Origin: an uncultured Bradyrhizobium sp.
Lineage (GTDB): Bacteria > Pseudomonadota > Alphaproteobacteria > Rhizobiales > Xanthobacteraceae
Direction: 5' to 3'
Assembly: GCF_947648125.1 (NCBI RefSeq)
Contig: NZ_CANSMR010000047.1
Coordinates: 1-34,627 of the forward strand
Length of the DNA: 34,627 bases
Position numbers and translations under genes: made by a program
Shown: positions 7,607 to 16,660 of the stretch, in pieces
Position numbering within the stretch: position 1 is the first letter of the stretch
How the letters are laid out: every line of letters begins with the position of its first letter
Notes under the pieces: model-generated
What the model saw: only the letters and a program-made list of their open reading frames with translations
Databases searched by the model: none
What the model was told of the DNA's origin: nothing

Positions 7607-9013
7607 ATGTTCGAGATTCTCGATCGCCGGACGACTCTGACCGGCAACCAGATCAAGATCCTTGCGGCAGCCATCATCGGCGATGCGCTGGAATTCTTCG
7701 ACTACTTCCTGATCGGCTTTGTGCTCGCGTTTCTGATCGGACCGTGGAAACTCACTTTCGGCCAGTCGGCCACCGTGCTGATGAGTTCCGGCATCGGCGC
7801 CATCCTCGGCGCCTATCTGTGGGGCTGGCTCGCCGACCGGGTCGGGCGCCGCATCGTCTTCATCGGCACCGTCCTGAACTTCTCGATCGCAACCGGTTTG
7901 CTCTATTTCACGCCCGACAATGGCTGGGTCTATCTGGCGATCCTGCGCTTCTTTGTCGGCACCGGCGTCGGCGGACTTTATTGCGTCGACCTGCCGCTGG
8001 TGCAGGAGTTCATGCCCTCGCACAAGCGCGGCTGGGTCGGCGGGCTCGTGACCTGCGTGATCCCGCTCGGCGTCGGCCTCGGTGCGGTGCTTGGAGCCGT
8101 GATGGGCACCGACCAGTGGCGGCTGCTGTTTGCGATCGGCGTGCTGCCATCGGTGATGGTGCTGCTGATCCGGCTCTGGGTTCCGGAGTCGCCGCGCTGG
8201 CTGTGCCGGCAGGGACGCTATGACGAAGCCCGCAAGTCGCTGGCCTGGGCCCTGCAGGTGCCACCATCGGAGCTGCCATTGCCGAGCGCGGCCGACGCCG
8301 GGCCGATCGTCAAGACCAGCTGGTTCGACCTGTTCAAATATCCGCGCAGCCTGATCGTCTCCTGGCTCGGCAATGCCGGTGCACAGACCGGCGTCTACGG
8401 CATCACGTTGTGGGCGCCCGCGCTGTTCGTGCTGCTGCTGAAGGTCACGCCGCAGGAGGCCGCCAAGATGATGATCCTGCTCAGCATCACCGGCTTCCTC
8501 GGCCGCCTCTCGTTCTCCTGGTTCTCGGAACTGCTGGGACGGCGCATCGCCGGCGGCCTGCTCGGCTTCGGCGCCGGCGCGCTGACCATCATTGCCGGCT
8601 ATCACTACGACGCGACGCTGTTCGGCATGTCGGCATTCTGGCTGCTGCTCGGCGCCGCGTTCTTCTTCGCCGACGGCGGCTTTGCGATCGTCGGGCCCTA
8701 TGCGGCGGAGGTCTGGCCGTCGCATCTGCGCACCACGGGCATGGGATCGGCTTATGGCTTCGGCGGCATCGGCAAGATCATCGGACCGGTCGGGCTTGCC
8801 CTGATTGTCGGCTCGAACAACTATCTCAAGCCGGATGTGCCGCTGACCCAGATCCCGACCGCCTTCGTGTATCTCGGCTGCTGGTTCCTGATGGCGGGTG
8901 CTGTCTATTTGTTCTTCGGGCTTGAGACCCGAGGCAAGTCGATCGAGCAGATCGACAGGGAGCTCAACGCGACGGCTGACGTCGCGGCCTCCGCAACGAT
9001 CCGGCGCGCCTGA
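7607..9013 (+). CDS. MFS transporter (sugar/organic acid porter type)
   Basis: ATG 7607 is chosen because GGGGAGA lies 6 bases upstream; an upstream frame to 7460 adds Arg/Gln-rich, non-membrane sequence. The 468-residue product shows about 12 hydrophobic segments, beginning at IKILAAAIIGDALEFFDYFLIGF. The GDALEFFDYF segment in helix 1 is typical of metabolite:proton symporters. The motif A loop GWLADRVGRR follows helix 2, and VPESPRWL sits before the central loop. These features indicate proton-coupled uptake of a small organic substrate across the inner membrane. The next gene starts 11 bases after the stop, so the monooxygenase is probably co-transcribed, which suggests the transporter imports its substrate. 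Exact substrate unknown. Confidence 0.9.
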   Translation: MFEILDRRTTLTGNQIKILAAAIIGDALEFFDYFLIGFVLAFLIGPWKLTFGQSATVLMSSGIGAILGAYLWGWLADRVGRRIVFIGTVLNFSIATGLLYFTPDNGWVYLAILRFFVGTGVGGLYCVDLPLVQEFMPSHKRGWVGGLVTCVIPLGVGLGAVLGAVMGTDQWRLLFAIGVLPSVMVLLIRLWVPESPRWLCRQGRYDEARKSLAWALQVPPSELPLPSAADAGPIVKTSWFDLFKYPRSLIVSWLGNAGAQTGVYGITLWAPALFVLLLKVTPQEAAKMMILLSITGFLGRLSFSWFSELLGRRIAGGLLGFGAGALTIIAGYHYDATLFGMSAFWLLLGAAFFFADGGFAIVGPYAAEVWPSHLRTTGMGSAYGFGGIGKIIGPVGLALIVGSNNYLKPDVPLTQIPTAFVYLGCWFLMAGAVYLFFGLETRGKSIEQIDRELNATADVAASATIRRA

Positions 9014-9024
9014 GGGAGGCTATC

Positions 9025-10212
9025 ATGAGCTTGACTTCAGCCGATCTTGCCGGTGATCGCGAGGTGATCGCCCACGCCGAGGCGGTCAGGGATGCGGTTG
9101 CGGCCGCCTCCGACGAGATCGAAACGACCCGCCGCCTGCCGCCCGATCTGCTCGCCCGCCTGCATGAGGCGCGCCTGTTCCGCCTGCTGTTGCCGCGCTC
9201 GACCAACGGGATCGAGACCGATCCGGTCACCTTTTTCCATGTCATCGAGACCATCGCCAAGGCCGATGCCTCGACGGCGTGGTGCCTGAGCCAGGCGGGC
9301 GGCTGTGCCATGTCGGCGGCCTATCTCGACCTGCCGGTCGCGCAGGAGATGTTTGCCGACCCGCGGGCCGTGCTCGCTTGGGGACCCGGCCCGAAGGTCA
9401 AGGCGGTCGAGTGCGCGGGCGGCTACCGCGTCACCGGGGTCTGGTCGTTTGCCTCGGGCGGGCGGCACGCCACCTGGCTCGGCGCCCACTGTCCGGTCTA
9501 TGCCGCGGACGGCTCGCCGCGCCGCGACGCCAATGGCGAGCAGGTCGAGCGCACCATGCTGGTGCGGACCGAAGACGTCGAATGGACCGACATCTGGAAC
9601 ACGGTCGGGCTGCGCGGCACCGCCAGCGACCAGTTCGCGCTCAACGACGCCTTCGTCCGCGCCGACCATTCGATCACCCGCGAATTCGACCGCGAATGCC
9701 GCGAGAATGGCCCGCTGTACCGGATGAGCAACCACACCTGCTACCAGGTCGGCTTCGCCGGGGTCGCCTGTGGCACCGCGCGCAGCGCGCTGGACAATTT
9801 CATCGACGTCGCCCGCAACAAGGTGCCGCGCGGCATGAAGAAGACACTGCGCGACAATGCCGTGGTGCAATCCGGCCTCGCCCAGGCCGAGGTCGATCTG
9901 CGTGCCGCCCGCGGCTTCCTGCTGCAGTCGATGGCGGATATCTGGCAGGATCTGGTTGCCGGCCACAGCATCACGGTTGCGCAGCGCATGACGATCCGGA
10001 TGGCGGCAACGCATGCCATCCACAAGGCGCGGGAAGCCGTAGACTTCGCCTACAACACGGCCGGCGCCACCGCGATCTTCGACGGCCATCCGCTGGAGCG
10101 GCGCTTTCGCGACATCCACACCGTGACCCAGCAATTGCAGGGCCGCTTCAGCCATTTTGAGACCGTCGGCGCCTGGATGCTGGGCGTCGATACCGACCTC
10201 AGCTTCGTCTAG
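9025..10212 (+). CDS. Flavin-dependent monooxygenase, acyl-CoA dehydrogenase fold (group D type)
   Basis: The 395-residue product follows the acyl-CoA dehydrogenase plan: a helical N-terminal domain (IETTRRLPPDLLARLHEARLF), a central beta domain (YRVTGVWSFASGG, then WNTVGLRGTASDQF) and a C-terminal helical domain. The WSFASG and GLRGTAS motifs are typical of two-component hydroxylases such as HpaB-, HsaA- or DszC-like enzymes, which use reduced flavin and oxygen and do not act on acyl-CoA esters. No flavin reductase gene is adjacent, so it would rely on one encoded elsewhere. GAGGGAGG precedes ATG 9025. The stop codon lies inside a perfect palindrome (10208-10248). Substrate unknown. Confidence 0.87.
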   Translation: MSLTSADLAGDREVIAHAEAVRDAVAAASDEIETTRRLPPDLLARLHEARLFRLLLPRSTNGIETDPVTFFHVIETIAKADASTAWCLSQAGGCAMSAAYLDLPVAQEMFADPRAVLAWGPGPKVKAVECAGGYRVTGVWSFASGGRHATWLGAHCPVYAADGSPRRDANGEQVERTMLVRTEDVEWTDIWNTVGLRGTASDQFALNDAFVRADHSITREFDRECRENGPLYRMSNHTCYQVGFAGVACGTARSALDNFIDVARNKVPRGMKKTLRDNAVVQSGLAQAEVDLRAARGFLLQSMADIWQDLVAGHSITVAQRMTIRMAATHAIHKAREAVDFAYNTAGATAIFDGHPLERRFRDIHTVTQQLQGRFSHFETVGAWMLGVDTDLSFV

Positions 10213-10248
10213 AGCCTCGGTCCGGTTGGATCGGACCGAGGCTCTAGA
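10208..10248 (+). terminator. Perfect 17-bp hairpin overlapping the monooxygenase stop codon
   Basis: The arm at 10208-10224 is exactly complementary to 10232-10248 with a 7-base loop. The stop codon at 10210-10212 is in the left arm. TTCTTGTTTT follows, so it can work as a terminator or attenuator before the VOC gene, or as an mRNA-stabilising end. Confidence 0.6.
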
Positions 10249-10311
10249 TTCTTGTTTTGACGCATTTTCTTCACGCGAACCGGTACCCACTTCGCTCGAA
10301 AACGCTCTAAT
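10249..10311. repeat. Dispersed rhizobial-type intergenic repeat
   Basis: This stretch, containing ACGCATTTTCTTCACGCGAA, CGGTACCCACTTCGC and AAAACGCTCT, matches a repeat I recall as common between Bradyrhizobium and related genes. A related element with the same TCCGGAAAAGTG-type theme sits at 32719-32791. It has no coding role. Confidence 0.5.
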
Positions 10312-10334
10312 CTGAATTCTCAAGGAGAAGAACC

Positions 10335-10736
10335 ATGCCATTGGGCGGACTACAGCATTACACCATCGAGCCACAGGACCTCGAGCGCACCAAGGCCTTC
10401 TATTGCGACGTGCTCGGGCTCGAGAATGGCGATCGCCCGCCGCTCGATTTCCCCGGCTACTGGCTCTATTCCGGCGGCCAGGCCACTGTCCATTTGATGG
10501 GCACCCGCAAGCCGCGCGACGGCATCGTGGTGCGCGGTACCGAGAAGAAATATGAGGACACCGGCCGGCTCGATCATATTGCCTTCGCAGCCACCGACGT
10601 CGACGCGGTTCGCAAGCGCCTGCAGTCGAAGAACGTCAGCTTCCGTGAGCAGATCGTGCCGCGCACCGGCGACACCCAGATCTTCCTTTACGATCCCGAC
10701 GGTGTTGGCGTGGAACTGAACTTCCCGAAGAGCTGA
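10335..10736 (+). CDS. VOC-family protein (glyoxalase/extradiol dioxygenase fold)
   Basis: The 133-residue product has the paired beta-alpha-beta-beta-beta modules of the vicinal oxygen chelate family. Likely metal ligands are H8 (LQHYTIEP), H81 (LDHIAFAA) and E127 (GVGVELNF); H53 is another candidate. The C-terminal motif FLYDPDGVGVELNF is characteristic. Members isomerise, cleave or epimerise substrates through a bound divalent metal. Here the position after a transporter and a monooxygenase suggests a catabolic step, but lyase, dioxygenase and resistance functions remain open. AAGGAGAAG precedes ATG 10335. A palindrome and repeat separate it from the upstream gene, so co-transcription is uncertain. 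Confidence 0.85.
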   Translation: MPLGGLQHYTIEPQDLERTKAFYCDVLGLENGDRPPLDFPGYWLYSGGQATVHLMGTRKPRDGIVVRGTEKKYEDTGRLDHIAFAATDVDAVRKRLQSKNVSFREQIVPRTGDTQIFLYDPDGVGVELNFPKS

Positions 10737-10769
10737 ACCGGTCTTCGCCGGATTTTGCCCTTGCTCAAC

Positions 10770-10800
10770 AATTGGCCAGCGCATGTGCCGGCCAATTTTT
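10770..10800 (+). terminator. Intrinsic terminator after the VOC gene
   Basis: AATTGGCC at 10770-10777 pairs with GGCCAATT at 10790-10797, followed by TTTTT counting the last stem bases. It lies 34 bases after the VOC stop codon. Confidence 0.75.
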
Positions 10801-10996
10801 CATCTCAGCAAAACGGTTCCCGACAAGGCCCTGACTCGGCCATCACTCGGGCGTGATCCGGTCCGTTTTTCTTCAACATTGAATGACGAATTAACCGTGC
10901 CGCGCCGCTGCGGCAGAATAGCCGGGTGCTGCGCCTTTAACCTACCCCAGGGCTTGGTGGCCCGGCTATTCGTCCCCACTTCGCCGTCGATGGGGC

Positions 10997-11749
10997 TCAA
11001 TCGAGCCCGCGTTCGTGGCTGAGGCGGACCATTTCGTTGATGAAGATTTGTTTCTGCTTGTCGTCGAGGCTCGCATAGAGCGGCTCGGCGGCGTCGGCGA
11101 CGCCGCGCTGATCGACGGCACGGTCATTGAGGAACTGGGCCTCGTTGCGCATCTGCTCGATGATGTCGTCAGGCGGATCGCGCTGCGCCCGTGCAATGCG
11201 CAGGTTGAGACGATCTGCGCCATTGTGCCCGAGATAGTGCATCGCACTGTTGAAGCCGGCCCAATTCTTCTCCTGCTCCGGCGTCAGGTTGAGCTCCTTC
11301 TTGATCCGTTCGATATTGGCGTCGCTGTTGGCGACAATCTGTTCGGCCGTGAGCTGCGGTGCGCCAGCCTGGGTCAGCACGGTCGGCGCCTGCTTCGCGC
11401 CCTTGTCCTTGGCGGCGGCCTTGGCCGATTTGGCGGCCTTGGCGCCTTGCTTGTCACCGGACGCCGGAGCCTGTGCGTTCTTGCCGTTGCCGGCATTGGG
11501 GTTGGCGTTGTTGTTGCCGGTCAGCACCCCGGTCACGCCGGTCACCACCCCGACGACGCCGCCGATTGCTCCGCCCAGAACGCCGCCGACCGGGCCGGCC
11601 GCCTTGTTGCCTTCGCGCGCGCCGTTTTCGACGCCCTGCACGATCTGCGCATCGACCATATGAGGCACTGCAAGCAGCGTGACGGTGGCGGCCCCAACCG
11701 CGACGCACAATCTCCACTGTGCTCGCAGCTTCGCTACCGGGTTGAGCAT
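10997..11749 (-). CDS. Exported LTXXQ-motif protein (Spy/CpxP-related)
   Basis: The 250-residue product has an N-terminal signal-like hydrophobic segment (about 13-30), with likely cleavage near VDA-Q at 34/35. A glycine-rich hydrophobic stretch at 52-77 resembles a glycine zipper, and an Ala/Lys/Gly-rich linker covers about 85-122. The helical C-terminal half has LTPEQ at 155-159 and LDDKQ at 228-232, the paired LTXXQ signature of periplasmic Spy/CpxP-like proteins; LTAEQ at 133-137 is a third match. Spy and CpxP act as chaperones or stress sensors in the periplasm; here that role is only an analogy. GGAG lies 8 bases before ATG 11749. The gene is monocistronic by layout. Confidence 0.82.
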   Translation of the reverse strand: MLNPVAKLRAQWRLCVAVGAATVTLLAVPHMVDAQIVQGVENGAREGNKAAGPVGGVLGGAIGGVVGVVTGVTGVLTGNNNANPNAGNGKNAQAPASGDKQGAKAAKSAKAAAKDKGAKQAPTVLTQAGAPQLTAEQIVANSDANIERIKKELNLTPEQEKNWAGFNSAMHYLGHNGADRLNLRIARAQRDPPDDIIEQMRNEAQFLNDRAVDQRGVADAAEPLYASLDDKQKQIFINEMVRLSHERGLD

Positions 11750-12203
11750 GATCGGGTCTCCGTGATCGATGATGGATTGCAGGACTGACGCGGCGGGCAG
11801 GTTCGACGAATCCGGACTTTATCGTTTCCGGCTTCGGCAAGTCTATCGGTCGCGCTGGCCATCAACATGACGGAACACGGCTCGATCAGGCGTGGCCGGA
11901 AACCTGCGGCTCAACCGCGCACCGTCCGGGAGCATCGCTGTGCCAACCTCCGCGTGCGTCGCAGCATGATCGGCAAGAGCGCGGCAAATCACTGACAACT
12001 GCAGTGATGCCGATGACGCTGCCTGCGATTTGACCACAACGTTAGTACTACGTGGCACAGGCATCTCGTTTCTCGACAGCAGCCGGCAATTCTGTTCTGA
12101 TCAGTGTGAACGAAATCCCGCGATGTCGCGCGAACGCGACGCACAAAAACAACAACGGGATTCAAAAAGCCTTTTGTCCGTCGGCTACCAGGGAGGGAAT
12201 GCC
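11750..12203. other. Gene-free divergent region between LTXXQ and ABC-transporter genes
   Basis: This 454-base gap separates divergent genes and should hold the promoter and control sites of the ABC operon. One plus-strand frame (from 12030) continues into the binding protein, but it lacks a ribosome binding site and its extension is not signal-like. I see no clear operator, terminator or small gene. Confidence 0.45.
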
Positions 12204-13544
12204 ATGTCACGGAAGAAGCTTTCGCGCCGAGAATTCGTTGCGGCGACAGCGCTGTCATCGGCGGCGCTCATCACAGCCCCCTACGTGCGTGGCGCCTACG
12301 CAGCCGGAAAGCTCTCGATGGGCTTCTGGGATCACTGGGTGCCGGGTGCAAACAGTGCCTCCACCGAGCTCGTCAATGAATGGGCCGCCAAGGAAAAGGT
12401 CGAGGTCCAGCTCGACTACATCACCAGCCAGGGCAACAAGAACATCGTCACCATCGCCGCCGAGGCGCAGGCGAAATCCGGTCACGATATCTTCCAGATG
12501 CCGACATGGTGGCCACAATCTAATGCCGAGCTGCTCGAGCCGGTCAACGACATCATGGACCCACTCATCAAGCTGAACGGCGACGTCAACGGCACGGTGA
12601 AATATCTGGGCCAGGCCGACGGCAAATGGCTCGGCGTTCCCGCCAGCGTCGGCAGCCAGATCAAGGGTCCCTGCTCGCGCATCGACCTGATGAAGAAGTA
12701 CGCCAACATCGACGTGCAGGAGATGTATCCGGCCGGAAGCCCGCCGAAGGCCGACAACTGGACCCTCGATACGTTCCTGAAGGCGGCCGAAGCCTGCCAC
12801 AAGGGCGGCTTCCCGTTCGGCATCGGTCTTGGCGAAACCAGCGACAGTGTCGACACCGCCGGCGCGATCTTCCAGTCGTTCGGTGCGCAGCTGGTCGATG
12901 CCAAGGGCAACCTCACCGTCAAGACCGACGCGGTGCGCCAGTCGCTCGAATTCTACAAGAAGCTGCTCGCCTTCCTGCCGCCCGATGTTGCCGCATGGGA
13001 CGATGCCTCCAACAACAAGTGGCTGGTCGCGGGCAAGGGCGCGATGATCATGAACCCGCCGAGCGCGTGGGCGGTCGCCAAGCGCGACGCCCCGCAGGTC
13101 GCCGAGCAATGCTGGACGCACGGGTTCCCGTCCGGGCCGAAGGGACGCTTCGCGCCCTATCTGCCGTTCTTCTGGTCGATCTGGTCGTTCTCGAAGAACA
13201 AGGAAGCGGCCAAGAGCCTGCTGTCCTACCTGTCGCAACCCGCATCGATCGAGAAGATGGTGGTCGCGAGCGGCGGCTATGACCTCCCGGCCTATGAGAA
13301 GCTTACGACGTTGAAGGTCTGGGAAGAGCAAGGGCCGCCGAAAGGCACGCTCTACCACTACCCGAACCCCTACAAGCACCAGACGCTGTCGATCGCGGCC
13401 TCGCCGGCGCCGCCAAAAGTCGCGCAGCAGATCTACTTCCAGGCCACCCTGACCAAGATGTGCCTGCGCTACTACCAGGGTGAAAGCATGGAGAAGACGC
13501 TCGCCTGGGCCGAGGGCGAGTGTGAAGGCTTCATGCGAAGCTGA
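12204..13544 (+). CDS. ABC-transporter substrate-binding protein (family 1, Tat-exported)
   Basis: ATG 12204 follows GGGAGGGAATGCC, an excellent ribosome binding site. The 446-residue product opens with a twin-arginine signal: SRREFVAA (about 7-14), a hydrophobic core (ALSSAALITAPYV) and a probable cleavage near AYA-A at about 33. The mature part matches extracellular solute-binding family 1 (UgpB/MalE-like), with an AQAKSGHDIFQMP early lobe motif and a late KEAAKSLLSYLSQP motif. Such proteins deliver sugars, polyols or glycerol phosphates to the permease. Tat export implies folding, perhaps with a cofactor, before transport. Two permease genes and an ATPase gene follow. The substrate is not identifiable; the downstream dehydrogenase and amidase hint at an acid or amide. 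Confidence 0.9.
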   Translation: MSRKKLSRREFVAATALSSAALITAPYVRGAYAAGKLSMGFWDHWVPGANSASTELVNEWAAKEKVEVQLDYITSQGNKNIVTIAAEAQAKSGHDIFQMPTWWPQSNAELLEPVNDIMDPLIKLNGDVNGTVKYLGQADGKWLGVPASVGSQIKGPCSRIDLMKKYANIDVQEMYPAGSPPKADNWTLDTFLKAAEACHKGGFPFGIGLGETSDSVDTAGAIFQSFGAQLVDAKGNLTVKTDAVRQSLEFYKKLLAFLPPDVAAWDDASNNKWLVAGKGAMIMNPPSAWAVAKRDAPQVAEQCWTHGFPSGPKGRFAPYLPFFWSIWSFSKNKEAAKSLLSYLSQPASIEKMVVASGGYDLPAYEKLTTLKVWEEQGPPKGTLYHYPNPYKHQTLSIAASPAPPKVAQQIYFQATLTKMCLRYYQGESMEKTLAWAEGECEGFMRS

Positions 13545-13660
13545 CGAAAGGATGAGCCCCGCGCGGCCGCCGATCGTGCTGGCCAAACGGGGTCTCGTCT
13601 TCGTAGCCAAACCGCCGAACCGGCGAGCCGTGCAACCGACCCGCGCGAGGGACCTGTGTA

Positions 13661-14599
13661 ATGGTTGATGTCGCATTCCAATCCAGCCGCACAGCTGCCG
13701 CTCAGGCAGGGCGAAGGCGCGCCGGCCTGCGCAACGCGCTGCGGCGCAAGTCGATGTCGGCGTTCCTGATGACGCTGCCGCTGATCCTCCTGATCGCGGT
13801 GCTGGTGATCTATCCAGCCCTCTATTCCCTGCATCTGGCGACGCTGAACAAGGCGATGACGAAGTTCGTCGGCTTCGGCAATTTTGAGTTCCTGTTCAAG
13901 CGCGAAACCTTCTGGCTGGTGGTCAAGCAGTCCTGCATCTTTGCGATCTCGGCGGTGGTCTTCAAGGCGCTGATCGGCTTCATCGTCGCGCATTTCGTGC
14001 ACAACGTCCCCGCCAACAAGCAGCGCAAGTGGCGCGGCATGCTGCTGGTGCCATGGGTGATCCCGCCGGCGATGAGCACGCTGGCCTGGCTGTGGCTGTT
14101 CGACCCGTCCTACAGCGCCTTCAACTACACGCTTTCCTTCTTCGGCATCGGCCCGATCCCGTGGACCGGCGATGCCATGTGGGCGCGCTTCTCGGTGATC
14201 CTGGTCAACGTCTGGTACGGCGCGCCGTTCTTCATGATCATGTATCTGGCGGCGCTAAAATCGGTGCCCGAGCAGCTCTATGAAGCGGCCGCTATCGACG
14301 GCGCCAATTGGTGGCAGCGCATCTGGTACGTGACCCTGCCGATGATGCGCAACATCATCGCGATCACCACGCTGTTCTCGCTGATCGTGACCTTCGCCAA
14401 TTTCGACATCGTGCGCATCCTGACCGCGGGCGGGCCGCTCGACCATACCCACATCTTCGCCACCTGGGCGTTCCGCGTCGGCATCGAGGGCAGCGATATC
14501 CCGCTCGGCGCCAGCGTCTCGCTGTTCATGGTGCCGATCCTCGCGGTCGCGGCGATCTTCATCCTGCGCGACATCACCAAACGCGGGAATGAATCCTGA
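13661..14599 (+). CDS. ABC-transporter permease, first subunit (MalF/UgpA type)
   Basis: The 312-residue inner-membrane protein has about six hydrophobic segments, starting at FLMTLPLILLIAVLVIYPALYSL. Its cytoplasmic EAA loop reads EQLYEAAAIDGANWWQRIW, which docks on the ATPase. A Gln/Arg-rich N-terminal extension precedes helix 1. The gene starts at ATG 13661, with GCGAGGGA upstream, 116 bases after the binding-protein gene. That GC-rich gap may fold and allow uneven expression of the binding protein and the permeases. The stop overlaps the next start (TGATG), so translation of the two permeases is probably coupled. Confidence 0.92.
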   Translation: MVDVAFQSSRTAAAQAGRRRAGLRNALRRKSMSAFLMTLPLILLIAVLVIYPALYSLHLATLNKAMTKFVGFGNFEFLFKRETFWLVVKQSCIFAISAVVFKALIGFIVAHFVHNVPANKQRKWRGMLLVPWVIPPAMSTLAWLWLFDPSYSAFNYTLSFFGIGPIPWTGDAMWARFSVILVNVWYGAPFFMIMYLAALKSVPEQLYEAAAIDGANWWQRIWYVTLPMMRNIIAITTLFSLIVTFANFDIVRILTAGGPLDHTHIFATWAFRVGIEGSDIPLGASVSLFMVPILAVAAIFILRDITKRGNES

Positions 14600-15510
14600 T
14601 GAGCACGGTGACGATCGACAAGTCGGGGCCGACCCGCAAGATCAAATACGGCAGCATGAGCCGCGACCGGACCTGGGCGCTGCGCTGGTCCTACTTCTTC
14701 CTGACGCTGTTTGCGATCTTCTCGCTGGTTCCGCCGTTCTACATGCTGATCACTTCGCTGAAGAGCAGCGCGGAGATTTCCGCGGCGACCAACCCGTGGT
14801 GGGTATATCATCCGACGCTCTCCAACTACGTTGAGTTGCTGACCTCCAATCAGTTCCTGCGCTTCTTCTGGAATTCGGCCTGGGTCTCGATCATCGTGGT
14901 CACGATCACGATGCTCATCAGCGTGCCGGCGGCCTTTGCGCTGGCGCGGATGAAGTTCTGGGGCTCGGCGACGCTCGCGACCGGGGTGTTCCTCACCTAT
15001 CTTATCCCGGACAGCCTGCTGTTCATCCCGCTGTTCAAGATGTTTGCCGTGTTCGGCGACTGGACCGGCATTCAGCTGGTCAACCGCTGGTACGTGCTGC
15101 TGTTCATCTATCCGACGCTGACGGTGCCGTTCTGCACCTGGATCATGATCGGCTATTTCGCCTCGATCCCGAAGGAGCTCGACGAGGCCGCGATCATCGA
15201 CGGCGCCAGCTGGTTCCAGACCCTGACCCGGATCTTCATCCCGGTCGCCCTGCCCGGCCTGATCGCGGCGACAATCTTCGCCTTCACCGTCTCCTGGGCC
15301 CAATTCCTCTACCCCCTGGTGTTCACCACCTCGACCGATCAGCTCGTGCTGCCCGTCGGCATCATCACGACGCTGATCAAGGGGGACGTCTTCAACTGGG
15401 GACAGATCATGACCGGCGCCCTGCTCGGCGCCGCGCCGCCGCTGATCATCTACGCCTTCCTGATGGACTACTACATTGCCGGCCTGACCGCCGGTGCGAC
15501 AAAGGGTTGA
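14599..15510 (+). CDS. ABC-transporter permease, second subunit (MalG/UgpE type)
   Basis: The 303-residue product has six predicted membrane segments, the first at YFFLTLFAIFSLVPPFYMLI. The EAA loop KELDEAAIIDGASWFQTL lies in the last third, followed by IFIPVALPGLIAATIFAF. The start codon overlaps the stop of the first permease gene. Together they form the heterodimeric channel of a CUT1-type importer. The N-terminus, about 30 residues and basic, is cytoplasmic as expected. The ATPase gene follows after 20 bases. Confidence 0.92.
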   Translation: MSTVTIDKSGPTRKIKYGSMSRDRTWALRWSYFFLTLFAIFSLVPPFYMLITSLKSSAEISAATNPWWVYHPTLSNYVELLTSNQFLRFFWNSAWVSIIVVTITMLISVPAAFALARMKFWGSATLATGVFLTYLIPDSLLFIPLFKMFAVFGDWTGIQLVNRWYVLLFIYPTLTVPFCTWIMIGYFASIPKELDEAAIIDGASWFQTLTRIFIPVALPGLIAATIFAFTVSWAQFLYPLVFTTSTDQLVLPVGIITTLIKGDVFNWGQIMTGALLGAAPPLIIYAFLMDYYIAGLTAGATKG

Positions 15511-15530
15511 ACGCGACAAAGGTAGGATTC

Positions 15531-16631
<1,101 letters not shown>

Positions 16632-16660
16632 CGGCGCACAAGAAACCTCAAGGGCAGGAA

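Noticed and set aside
7538-8725. Long minus-strand frame opposite the MFS gene
   Set aside because: Asp/His/Gln/Arg-rich antisense composition and no start signals; the plus strand has a complete transporter.
11015-11788. Plus-strand frame of 257 codons opposite the LTXXQ gene
   Set aside because: The minus strand has a signal peptide, LTXXQ motifs and a ribosome binding site; the plus frame has none of these.
13545-13660. Possible attenuating hairpin between binding-protein and permease genes
   Set aside because: The gap is GC-rich and can fold, but I could not identify one convincing stem, so it is not listed as a feature.
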